A stretch of DNA of 7,747 bases from Acidobacteriaceae bacterium (GTDB lineage Bacteria > Acidobacteriota > Terriglobia > Terriglobales > Acidobacteriaceae). Below, one piece after another: positions 1-5,259 of the stretch; position 1 is the stretch's first letter, and each line of letters begins with the position of its first letter. Location of the stretch: the NCBI GenBank assembly GCA_003156235.1, contig PMGP01000010.1, positions 1 to 7,747 on the forward strand. The letters are read 5' to 3'. The position numbers and the translations under genes are program-made. The notes below the pieces were generated by a model. The model saw only the letters and a list, made by a program, of their open reading frames with translations. It was not told the DNA's origin and did not search any database.

Positions 1-185
1 CGCGCCAGGAGATGTACTTCCATGAGTTCATCACGGTGGACGAGATTATCGCGCGCATCAGCGAAGTGGACGCGGCGCAGGTGCAGGCCATGGCGCAGCG
101 GCTCTTCGATCCCGCACGCATCGCCGTCACCCTGCTGGGGCGCCTGGATGGCGTCAAGCTGAGGCGGGCGAATCTGGTGTGTTGA
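1..185 (+). CDS. M16-family zinc peptidase-like protein, C-terminal end (partial)
   Basis: Only the last 60 codons are present, in the frame beginning at base 3, and the gene enters from the left edge. The peptide contains 'HEFITVDEIIARISEVDAAQ', then 'AQRLFDPARIAVTLLGRLDG', and ends KLRRANLVC. This resembles the end of M16 (pitrilysin / mitochondrial processing peptidase-like) proteins, where a 'V(T/D)-E-I---I--V---DVQ--A--LF' helix is followed by a strand of the type 'VTLLG'. The zinc-binding HxxEH motif of this family lies in the N-terminal half and is outside the window, so activity cannot be judged. The call rests on the pattern of a short C-terminal piece and is moderately secure. No hairpin terminator directly follows the stop; the repeat tract at 191 starts six bases later. 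Confidence 0.6.
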   Translation, partial: RQEMYFHEFITVDEIIARISEVDAAQVQAMAQRLFDPARIAVTLLGRLDGVKLRRANLVC

Positions 186-190
186 AAAAC

Positions 191-223
191 AGGGACTGAG
201 GGACTAAGGGACTAGGGACTAGG
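191..223. repeat. AGGGACT-type short tandem repeat
   Basis: Four units of 7-8 bp (agggactg, agggacta, agggact, agggact) followed by agg. They lie six bases after the M16-like stop codon and upstream of dgt. The unit resembles the AGGGAA/AGGGAT heptads at 1509-1561 on the other side of dgt. It is non-coding here. Confidence 0.8.
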
Positions 224-242
224 TCACTGACCGTTTAATTTT

Positions 243-292
243 GTGCCTCCCACCCTAGCCGCAAAAACAAGTACGCGGCGAGGGTGGGGCAC
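243..292. repeat. REP-like imperfect palindrome, copy 1
   Basis: The left arm (243-262, starting GTGCCTCCCACCCT) pairs with the right arm (275-292, ending AGGGTGGGGCAC) around a 12-base loop. There is a 2-base bulge and one mismatch. The outer part matches the element at 1642-1687, while the inner stem differs but still pairs (GCCGC with GCGGC). It could form a stable hairpin in RNA or single-stranded DNA. It has no U-tract, so a standard intrinsic terminator is unlikely. Confidence 0.75.
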
Positions 293-344
293 CCATAGTT
301 GGTACAACAATAAGCTGTCAGAGACCTAGGGAACGAATTCAACA

Positions 345-1559
345 TTGAGTTTGACGGCGATGAAACTTTCTGAAACCAGACCGAACTACGCGCTGCCTGC
401 GGGGATTGCCGTGGGCGCTGACGGCGAGTTGACCCTGCGCGCGCATCCGGAGCCGTTGCACCCCTACCGCACGCCGTTTGCCCGCGATGCCGCTCGCATC
501 TTGAACGCGCGCGCCTTTCGCCGCCTGGCCGGCAAGACACAGGTTTTTCGGCGCCTGGCTGGCGATTCCCCTTCTGACCACTTTCGCAGCCGCCTCACCC
601 ACACTTTAGAAGTCACCCAGATTGCCCGCACCGTGGCCCGCGCGCTGGGGCTGAACGAGGAGTTGACCGAGGCGCTGGCGCTGTCGCACGACATCGGCCA
701 CCCGCCCTTCGGCCACGCCGGCGAAAAGGCTCTCGACGTGTGTCTGCGCGGATACGGCCTGAGCTTTGACCACAACCTGCACGCCCTGCGCATCGTTACA
801 TGGTTTGAGGAGCGCTACGCCGGCTTTCGCGGGCTGAATCTGACCCTGGGGGTGCGCGAGGGCATCGTCAAGCACTCCCACGACTACTCCGCCGCAACCC
901 ATCCGGAACTGGCCGAATACTTCCTTGATCAATTCCCTCCCCTGGAAGCTCAACTCATCGACTTGGCCGACGAGATCGCCTACCTGACTGCTGATTTTGA
1001 TGACGGCCTCGACTCGTGCATTCTCTCTCTTGGCCAGGTGCGCGAGAATGTGGCCCTCTTCCGCGGCTTCCACGATGCAGTGCTTCGCGATTACGCCGCC
1101 GCTCCGCCCAAGTTGGCAATTTATGAGACACTCAAGCGCATTCTTGACCGTCTGGTCACGGATTTGATGGAAGAGTCGCGCCGGCAGGTCTCCGCCGTGG
1201 GCGCGACGACACTAGATGAGATTCGCCGCGCGCCCCAGCGCCTCGTGGCTCTGAGCCCGGAGATGGAAGCCGCTCGCCATGCCGCCAAAAAGTTTCTCTA
1301 CGCCAACCTGTACGAATCTCCCGGCATGGAGCAGGAACACGCGGATGCTGCCGAAATCATCCAGGGGCTGTTTTCCGCCATCCTTGCCGACCCCGGCCTG
1401 CTGCCCGCCGACCACCAGGCGGAGATTCCCGCCGAGGGCCTGATACGCACCGTCGCCGATTACATCGCCGGCATGACCGACAGCTACGTCGAGCAGGCGT
1501 GGAAAAAACAGGGAACAGGGAACAGGGATCAGGGATCAGGGATCAGGAATAGGGAATAG
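345..1559 (+). CDS. dgt: Deoxyguanosinetriphosphate triphosphohydrolase-like protein (HD domain)
   Basis: Predicted cytoplasmic enzyme of the dGTPase family, which cleaves dNTPs to deoxynucleoside plus triphosphate and so affects dNTP pools. With the TTG start at 345 the product is 404 residues. The N-terminal signature 'RTPFARDAARILNARAFRRL' (residues 42-61) leads into the HD metal site: H86 (RLTHTLEV), H115-D116 in HDIGH, and D209 in 'DLADEIAYL'. 'KHSHDY' follows from residue 176. This is the shorter dGTPase-like subfamily; E. coli Dgt is longer, and the nucleotide preference of the short forms is less certain. The start is ambiguous: TTG 345 has AGGGA 12 bases upstream, while ATG 360 is in frame without a clear ribosome site. 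The last ~16 residues (QGTGNRDQ...) are encoded by a 7-bp tandem repeat and are not expected to belong to the fold. Confidence 0.9.
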   Translation: MSLTAMKLSETRPNYALPAGIAVGADGELTLRAHPEPLHPYRTPFARDAARILNARAFRRLAGKTQVFRRLAGDSPSDHFRSRLTHTLEVTQIARTVARALGLNEELTEALALSHDIGHPPFGHAGEKALDVCLRGYGLSFDHNLHALRIVTWFEERYAGFRGLNLTLGVREGIVKHSHDYSAATHPELAEYFLDQFPPLEAQLIDLADEIAYLTADFDDGLDSCILSLGQVRENVALFRGFHDAVLRDYAAAPPKLAIYETLKRILDRLVTDLMEESRRQVSAVGATTLDEIRRAPQRLVALSPEMEAARHAAKKFLYANLYESPGMEQEHADAAEIIQGLFSAILADPGLLPADHQAEIPAEGLIRTVADYIAGMTDSYVEQAWKKQGTGNRDQGSGIRNRE

Positions 1560-1561
1560 GG
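1509..1561. repeat. CAGGGAA/CAGGGAT heptad tandem repeat inside the 3' end of dgt
   Basis: Seven 7-bp units (cagggaa x2, cagggat x3, caggaat, agggaat) plus a partial eighth run through the last codons and stop codon of dgt. Seven is not a multiple of three, so successive units are read in different frames, giving the low-complexity tail QGTGNRDQGSGIRNRE. Unit-number changes would alter the C-terminal sequence and stop position of the protein. Confidence 0.85.
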
Positions 1562-1641
1562 CGAGCGGCACCGCTGCTGGCTTGGCGCAGGCGGAGAGTG
1601 ATCCGCTTGAGCATTTTCACAGTTTCTGTAAGGTTGATTTC

Positions 1642-1687
1642 GTGGTTTCCCACCCATTTCACACAGAACGTGAAATGGATGGGGCAC
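1642..1687. repeat. REP-like imperfect palindrome, copy 2
   Basis: The left arm 1642-1662 (GTGGTTTCCCACCC, then ATTTCAC) pairs with the right arm 1670-1687 (GTGAAAT, then GGATGGGGCAC) around a 7-base loop. There is one mismatch and a small bulge. The outer blocks TCCCACCC and TGGGGCAC are shared with the element at 243-292. The inner stem is different but complementary, which suggests selection or copying as a hairpin. Confidence 0.75.
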
Positions 1688-1737
1688 GGAGCTTCCTTAC
1701 ACTGTCGGTGGTAATGCTCTAAAGTGAAGTCATTGCG

Positions 1738-2079
1738 ATGAGCGAGACTCGATCCATCGATCTTCACAACTTCACGGTGGCGGAAGCGCTGCGGGAGTTT
1801 GTGCGCTTCTACAACAACTGTGTGCGCAGCGGATACCGCGGACGCCTGGAGGTGATCCATGGCTACGGATCGACGGGCGGCGGCGGGGTGATTCGCGAGG
1901 AGTTGCGCAAATACCTGAAGGCCCACTCGGAAATCTACGGAGAGTTCCTTGCCGGAGAGAGCCTGCGCAACCCTGGAGTCACGATCCTCTACCCAGGTGA
2001 ATCCCAGGCAGCGATGCCGCCAGGCTCAGGAGCGGGCTTCTCCTCCATCCCGCGCATGAAGCCACCTCGCAAACGCTAG
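1738..2079 (+). CDS. Stand-alone Smr-domain protein
   Basis: A 113-residue protein made of little more than one Smr (small MutS-related) domain. The two signature parts are visible: 'IDLHNFTVAEAL' (residues 7-18), matching the DLHG-T--EA motif, and 'LEVIHGYGSTGGGGVIREEL' (37-56), matching the HG-G-G-hx-hRe-V loop. A 'NPGVTILYP' strand (78-86) closes the fold. The glycine loop is longer than the usual HGKGTG form. Smr domains are known as nucleic-acid-binding domains, often with nicking or RNA endonuclease activity; the partner and target here are unknown. The last ~27 residues are Pro/Gly/Arg-rich and probably disordered. The ATG at 1738 has only a weak purine stretch (GTGAAG) 8 bases upstream. 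Repeat-bearing spacers flank both sides, so it is probably a single transcription unit. Confidence 0.8.
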   Translation: MSETRSIDLHNFTVAEALREFVRFYNNCVRSGYRGRLEVIHGYGSTGGGGVIREELRKYLKAHSEIYGEFLAGESLRNPGVTILYPGESQAAMPPGSGAGFSSIPRMKPPRKR

Positions 2080-2102
2080 GGAATCTCTGATTAAGCCGAT
2101 GT

Positions 2103-2147
2103 TTTGAAAGGGCATGGCTTTAGCCCCTGAGGGATTGTCCTTTCAAA
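2103..2147. repeat. Inverted repeat TTTGAAAGG...CCTTTCAAA with inner GGGC/GCCC hairpin
   Basis: Perfect 9-base arms at 2103-2111 and 2139-2147 enclose a 27-base interior that itself contains a GGC...GCC pairing (GGCATGGCTTTAGCC). It lies between the Smr stop and the next promoter. It resembles dispersed acidobacterial hairpin repeats in style but differs in sequence from the GTGGGGCAC palindromes. It may act as a weak terminator or 3' stabilising hairpin; there is no T-tract after it. Confidence 0.65.
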
Positions 2148-2166
2148 CTGACCCATTCCATTTAAT

Positions 2167-2196
2167 TTGCGTGTTTGGTTATATTTGACCTAAGAT
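2167..2196 (+). promoter_or_regulatory. Candidate promoter giving a leaderless transcript
   Basis: TTGCGT (2167-2172), an 18-base spacer and TAAGAT (2191-2196) form a plausible housekeeping-type promoter. The -10 box ends six bases before the ATG at 2203, so transcription would begin at or next to the start codon. No Shine-Dalgarno sequence is visible before that ATG. An alternative pair is TTCCAT (2156-2161) with TATATT (2180-2185). Confidence 0.4.
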
Positions 2197-2202
2197 ACCA
2201 CT

Positions 2203-2493
2203 ATGGCTGACTTAATTCCTGGATTGCGGCAGGTGATCCAGGATCTTGTTGCTCCGGACCTCAAGGCGATTCAGGCCAAGCAGGATGCCATGAGCAAGCA
2301 GATCGAGGTCCAGCACAATGCATTGCGTCGTCAGATTGAGGTCCAGCACGATGCGCTCATGACAACGGTGGAAGCCTTTCGCGCCGAAATACGATCCGAA
2401 TTCGCAATGCTCAAGGCGAATAATCAGCTCGAAGTTTTCCGCCAAGTCTCTCCATTGAGCGAACGGCTCACTTTGGTTGAGAAACAGGGCTAA
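2203..2493 (+). CDS. Small coiled-coil protein with hendecad duplication
   Basis: A 96-residue protein, family not recognised. It starts 'MADLIPGLRQVIQDLVAPDL' and then becomes strongly heptad/hendecad-like and charged, with no signal peptide or membrane helix, so it is probably cytoplasmic and oligomeric. Two adjacent 11-residue units, KQIEVQHNALR (32-42) and RQIEVQHDALM (43-53), are near-identical; at DNA level this is a 33-bp imperfect tandem duplication (2296-2361). The C-terminal helix runs through 'FRAEIRSEFAMLKANNQLEV'. No ribosome site is seen, and the upstream promoter spacing suggests leaderless translation. Neighbours give no functional clue. Similar short coiled-coil proteins are often hypothetical; a scaffold or adaptor role is only a guess. 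Confidence 0.65.
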   Translation: MADLIPGLRQVIQDLVAPDLKAIQAKQDAMSKQIEVQHNALRRQIEVQHDALMTTVEAFRAEIRSEFAMLKANNQLEVFRQVSPLSERLTLVEKQG

Positions 2494-2793
2494 ACCGCAT
2501 TAATCTCTGGCGCGCAGTTCGTAAACACTCATAAGTCTTTCGTTTTCTTTGGCTAACACGCTGGAGACGCTGCGCGCCTCGATGGATGCCGTCCTGAACG
2601 GGGAGTCTGTGGAGCCGGTAGCTGATGAGTCCGCTGACGGAGTCCCGGGCGGTTTTCAACTGCTCAACCTGCGCATAGAACCGGGCGACGGTTTAAACTA
2701 GAATTAGCTGAGAACGTTATTCCAAGGCCAGGGCGGTGCTTCCTCATTCGATCCGCCCGAATTCTATCCCCAAACGAGGTTTCAAGACTTACC
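2494..2793. other. Intergenic spacer before the alcohol dehydrogenase gene
   Basis: A 300-base stretch without a confident gene. Its middle part holds a 50-codon open frame described separately (2549-2701). The last 90 bases, rich in AATTC/TCGATCC-like sequence, should carry the promoter for the dehydrogenase, but I see no convincing -35/-10 pair. GAGG at 2776-2779 is 14 bases from the start codon, too far for a normal ribosome site. No terminator hairpin is evident. Confidence 0.5.
2549..2701 (+). pseudogene. Possible small ORF or coding remnant
   Basis: A 50-codon open frame from TTG 2549 (or a 39-codon one from ATG 2582) to TAG 2701. The peptide contains 'LETLRASMDAVLNGESVEPV' and ends 'GGFQLLNLRIEPGDGLN'. 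Its amphipathic start and strand-like end look protein-like rather than random, and the composition resembles neighbouring coding DNA. There is no ribosome site, and the frame is closed by a stop just upstream. It could be the 3' end of a decayed gene, a true small protein, or chance. I do not recognise a family. Confidence 0.25.
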
Positions 2794-3801
2794 ATGACAC
2801 AAATACAAGGACTTGCAGCACATGCGGCTGGCGCAGAACTGTTGCCTTTCAAGTACGACCCTGGCAAACTGGGCCTGAACGAGGTGGAAATCGCGATTAC
2901 CCACTGCGGAATCTGCCACAGCGACCTTCATCTGATCTCCAACGACTGGGGGATCAGCCAGTATCCGTTCATTCCCGGCCACGAGATTATAGGCAAGGTA
3001 GCGGCCTTGGGCACCGAGGTGCGGTCGCTCGAGGTGGGCCAGCGCGTGGGCCTGGGCTGGCAGTCAAATTCCTGCGGGGTGTGCGAGTGGTGCACCCGGG
3101 GAATGGAGAATCTGTGCCTGGCCTCCGAGGGAACCTGCGTCCACCGCAACGGCGGCTATGCGGACCGCGTACGCGCCAATGAGCGCTTTGTGATTCCGAT
3201 TCCCGACGCGCTGGAGAGCGAGCATGTGGCGCCACTTCTTTGCGGCGGCATCACCGTCTACAACCCCCTGCGCACGCACGGCGTTAACCCGTCATCGCGG
3301 GTGGGCATTGTGGGCATCGGCGGGCTGGGTCACATGGCCATTCAGTTCGCGCGGGCCTTCGGCGCGGAGGTGACGGCGTTTTCGACCTCGGTGGAGAAGG
3401 AAGAAGAGGCGCGTGCGCTGGGAGCGCACAAATTTGTGAATTCCCGCGAGTCGAAGGCCGTGAAAGAGGTGGCCGGAACGCAGGACTTTATTTTGAACAC
3501 CGCCAATGCCGACCAGGATTGGGGAGCCTTTGTGCAGGCATTGCGGCCTACCGGGACGCTGTGCTTTGTTGGGGTTCCGCCAACAGCGGTCAGCTTGCTG
3601 GCGTTTCCGCTCATTAGCGGCCAGCGCTCCATCAGCGGCAACCCATCGGGAAGTCCCTATCGCCTCAAGGAGATGCTGGACGTGGCGGCGCGGCACGGGA
3701 TCAAAGCTATCACAGAATCCTTCCCCATGGCCCAGGCCAACACGGCTATCGAGAAGGTGAAAAAGGGCAAGGTGCGCTACCGTGCGGTGCTGGCCAATTA
3801 G
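2794..3801 (+). CDS. Zinc-dependent alcohol dehydrogenase (cinnamyl-alcohol dehydrogenase / YahK type), probably NADP(H)-linked
   Basis: A 335-residue medium-chain dehydrogenase/reductase, cytosolic, expected to interconvert aldehydes and primary alcohols. The catalytic zinc site is complete: C38 in 'CGICHSD' (38-44), H63-E64 in 'PGHE', and C150. The structural zinc site is C94, C97, C100 and C108. The Rossmann motif is GIGGLG (174-179), followed by 'FSTS' at 196-199; in this subfamily the serine/threonine there, in place of an acidic residue, favours NADPH. Length and motif order match YahK/CAD-like reductases, which usually act as broad aldehyde reductases; the real substrate cannot be read from sequence. 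The ATG at 2794 fits the family N-terminus but has no good Shine-Dalgarno. It appears monocistronic: the next gene has its own promoter. Confidence 0.92.
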   Translation: MTQIQGLAAHAAGAELLPFKYDPGKLGLNEVEIAITHCGICHSDLHLISNDWGISQYPFIPGHEIIGKVAALGTEVRSLEVGQRVGLGWQSNSCGVCEWCTRGMENLCLASEGTCVHRNGGYADRVRANERFVIPIPDALESEHVAPLLCGGITVYNPLRTHGVNPSSRVGIVGIGGLGHMAIQFARAFGAEVTAFSTSVEKEEEARALGAHKFVNSRESKAVKEVAGTQDFILNTANADQDWGAFVQALRPTGTLCFVGVPPTAVSLLAFPLISGQRSISGNPSGSPYRLKEMLDVAARHGIKAITESFPMAQANTAIEKVKKGKVRYRAVLAN

Positions 3802-3838
3802 GATCTGCGCCACCAGAAAATTTTTCTTGAAGCGTACC

Positions 3839-3866
3839 GCAACTTAACCGCAGGAATGTTGTCTGA
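3839..3866 (+). promoter_or_regulatory. ECF / sigma-E-like promoter for the Gly-rich secreted protein
   Basis: GCAACTT (3839-3845) and GTCTGA (3861-3866) match the ECF sigma pattern, a -35 AAC core and a -10 of TCTGA type, with 16 bases between AACTT and TCTGA. That is the spacing of the E. coli sigma-E consensus. An A/T block AGAAAATTTTTCT (3815-3827) lies just upstream, where an UP element would sit. Transcription would start near 3872, leaving a leader of about 120 bases with a small hairpin (CGGAG 3919-3923 / CTCCG 3929-3933). The call is by pattern only; the cognate sigma factor is not in the window. Confidence 0.55.
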
Positions 3867-3980
3867 GAGTATAGAAGCCGGTTGGGAAGAAAAGCCCAGA
3901 AGCCGGCAGTGCTGAGGACGGAGGTCATCTCCGGTTCCCTGGTCCGATAGAAGCGGGACGGGCAGCGCAAGTCAGCACAT

Positions 3981-3985
3981 GGAGG
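3981..3985 (+). promoter_or_regulatory. Ribosome binding site GGAGG that fixes the start at 3991
   Basis: ATGGAGGATATTATG holds two in-frame ATGs (3979 and 3991). GGAGG overlaps the first and sits five bases before the second, so translation should begin at 3991. That start also gives a normal signal peptide (MRRFRLVLIA...) without the acidic MEDI extension. Confidence 0.85.
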
Positions 3986-3990
3986 ATATT

Positions 3991-4587
3991 ATGCGGAGAT
4001 TTCGGCTGGTTCTGATTGCAATGCTGCTGGCTGTGCCGTTCGCGGTGACGGCAATGGCCCAGGATGTGGAAGAAGATCAAGATGTTGGAGTCGGCCCCGC
4101 GCTTGCTGCTGCTCCCATGGACTACGGTCCTCCGGTCTGCAGTTGGGGCTATTACTCCTACTACCCCTATTCCTGCGCTCCTTACGGCTATTACGGGCCG
4201 GGTTGGTTCCGCGGCGGTTTGTTCCTCGGCGTAGGACCGTGGTACGGCTGGGGCTGGGGTCATGGCTGGGGCCGCGGCGGCTACGGTAATCGTGGCGGCT
4301 ACGGGGTTCGCGGAGTTGCTGCGGGACGAGGCGCTTATGCCAACGGTTCTCGGGGCAGCGTTGCCGGCGGCGCACGCGGTTATGCAGGCGGATCGCGTGG
4401 CTACGCAGGCGGAGCGCGTGGAAACAGCGGCGGTGCACGCGGTTATTCCGGCGGTGCGCGAGGCGGATCGAGTGGCGGCCATGCTGGTGGCTATAGCGGC
4501 GGCTCTCGTGGCGGCGGCTTTAGCGGCGGCGGTGGTCATGCTGGCGGCTTCGGCGGCGGCGGACACGGCGGCGGCGGACATCGGTAA
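3991..4587 (+). CDS. Secreted glycine-rich protein with RG heptad repeats
   Basis: 198 residues from the preferred start. A signal peptide is clear: basic MRRFR, hydrophobic core, and an AMA-QD cleavage site after residue 23, so the mature protein is exported. Then come an acidic patch (DVEEDQD), a Tyr/Trp/Gly-rich part (44-95) with two cysteines (C50, C62) that could form a disulfide, five consecutive 7-residue RG units (126-160), and a His/Gly tail ending GGGGHR. The family is not assigned; Gly/Tyr/Trp-rich exported proteins of this style are, to my recollection, common as hypotheticals in Acidobacteriota. The composition suggests a disordered, self-associating or surface-coating protein, and the histidines could bind metal; all of that is inference. 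It is expressed alone, between an ECF-like promoter and a strong terminator, which points to a stress- or envelope-related gene. Confidence 0.8.
   Translation: MRRFRLVLIAMLLAVPFAVTAMAQDVEEDQDVGVGPALAAAPMDYGPPVCSWGYYSYYPYSCAPYGYYGPGWFRGGLFLGVGPWYGWGWGHGWGRGGYGNRGGYGVRGVAAGRGAYANGSRGSVAGGARGYAGGSRGYAGGARGNSGGARGYSGGARGGSSGGHAGGYSGGSRGGGFSGGGGHAGGFGGGGHGGGGHR
4366..4470 (+). repeat. Five 21-bp coding repeats (GGARGYA-type heptads)
   Basis: The units read GGARGYA, GGSRGYA, GGARGNS, GGARGYS and GGARGGS. Each is exactly 21 bp with no gap, so unit gain or loss would keep the frame. Codon choice differs among units (ggc/ggt/gga, cgc/cgt/cga), so this is an old array or one under selection, not a fresh duplication. 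Confidence 0.85.
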
Positions 4588-4605
4588 ACTATTGCGACTT
4601 TCATC

Positions 4606-4643
4606 AAAAAGGCTCGTCTGCTTCGGCAGGCGAGCCTTTTTTT
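4606..4643. terminator. Bidirectional intrinsic terminator with UUCG loop
   Basis: An 11-bp stem (4611-4621 with 4626-4636, one G-T wobble) closes a C(TTCG)G tetraloop. It is followed by T7 on the plus strand (4637-4643) and preceded by A5 (4606-4610), which gives T5 on the minus strand. It lies 19 bases after the Gly-rich gene's stop and 46 bases beyond the convergent minus-strand gene's stop, so it can serve both. Confidence 0.93.
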
Positions 4644-4689
4644 GCGGGTTGAAAATTCAATCAAAGGGTAGGACGGCAAGCACGGCGGA

Positions 4690-5259
4690 TTATTGCGGAA
4701 GAACTTCTATGCCCGTCACGGTTGCATAGCCCTCCACGGGAACAAAGTTAAGAAGCAATTTGCCCTGTGCGTTCGGCCTGAGGTCCGTGAACTTGCGAAT
4801 GACCACGTCGGTTTGACGCGCCTCTTTGACAGAGTTGAAGTTCTTCAGCAGCGCATTTCCGTTGCAGAAGACATCGAAAATGTGGGCTACAGGCGCCCTG
4901 TTCTCGCCGGAGGAGGATGAGGGCTGGTCCCCGTCGCCGTGGCGCACGGCGAAATGCAGCACTACGGAGTATGTTCCCGGCGAAACGGGAATGGCATAGG
5001 AGAAGTTTCCCCAGCGCTCGGTTTCGTAAAGTTCAGGATCGTCGGTCCCTTTTACCGGGGCTGTGTAGGCCGCCAGTTGCCCTCCCTCGAAGTAATTGTC
5101 CGGACTCCACCAGTGGCTATCGTTTGAGTAATAAGGGGTCTGGCGGGCCAGCAGGCGCACGGGCCGGATGTGTCCTCGGAATCCGGGCAGAATCTCGATG
5201 GCGGAAAGGATGGCGGGCTTGCCGTCGCTCGCCGGAAAACTCCAGATGGAGCAGCCCAT
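4690..5259 (-). CDS. 3' part of the frameshifted sensor gene: end of malectin domain 1 and all of malectin domain 2
   Basis: This frame is open from ATG 5259 to TAA 4690 (189 codons), but the ATG falls inside a domain, so it is not an independent gene. From about 5230 onward the peptide continues the upstream frame: 'GKPAILSAIEILPG' completes the first malectin-like fold. A second one follows: 'IRPVRLLARQTPYYSNDS' (N-terminal strand), then a DPELYETERWGNFSYAIPV segment and 'GTYSVVLHFA', the hallmark 'Y--(E/R)-G-FSY-IPV--G-Y-V-LHFAE' pattern, then 'FDVFCNGNALLKNFN' and 'GKLLLNFVPVEGYATVTGIE'. Malectin domains bind oligosaccharides in characterised proteins; the ligand here is unknown. The first residues after the ATG (MGCSIWSFPA) are out-of-frame translation of the end of domain 1. 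Confidence 0.75.
   Translation of the reverse strand: MGCSIWSFPASDGKPAILSAIEILPGFRGHIRPVRLLARQTPYYSNDSHWWSPDNYFEGGQLAAYTAPVKGTDDPELYETERWGNFSYAIPVSPGTYSVVLHFAVRHGDGDQPSSSSGENRAPVAHIFDVFCNGNALLKNFNSVKEARQTDVVIRKFTDLRPNAQGKLLLNFVPVEGYATVTGIEVLPQ

Noticed and set aside
243..292. Intrinsic terminator for the M16-like gene
   Set aside because: The hairpin is strong, but no T-tract follows on either strand and a sister copy occurs elsewhere, so a dispersed repeat is the better explanation.
606..1073. 155-codon minus-strand frame inside dgt
   Set aside because: It is antisense to the HD-domain core of dgt, where conserved catalytic motifs make the plus strand certain.
1509..1561. CRISPR-like array or iteron origin from the heptad repeats
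   Set aside because: Units are 7 bp with no spacers, no cas or rep genes are nearby, and similar heptads occur in another spacer.
1543..1926. 127-codon minus-strand frame across the spacer and the Smr gene
   Set aside because: Half lies antisense to the well-supported Smr domain and the rest covers the palindrome and heptads. No motif or start signal is visible.
2736..3182. 148-codon plus-strand frame overlapping the start of the dehydrogenase
   Set aside because: It is an off-frame shadow of the clear zinc dehydrogenase sequence; the peptide is Arg/Pro-rich without motifs.
3979..3990. Upstream ATG as start of the Gly-rich protein
   Set aside because: It overlaps the GGAGG that serves the ATG at 3991 and would add an acidic MEDI before the signal peptide.
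3925..4581. 218-codon minus-strand frame opposite the Gly-rich gene, very rich in Ala/Thr/Ser
   Set aside because: It is the antisense of Gly/Arg-rich codons, which automatically gives Ala-, Thr- and Ser-rich peptide. There is no ribosome site or family motif, and the plus strand has promoter, RBS, signal peptide and terminator.
5221..5239. Programmed ribosomal frameshift
   Set aside because: There is no slippery heptamer, no adjacent stop codon in the first frame and no downstream structure I could identify; the upstream frame runs on for 37 codons of nonsense before stopping.
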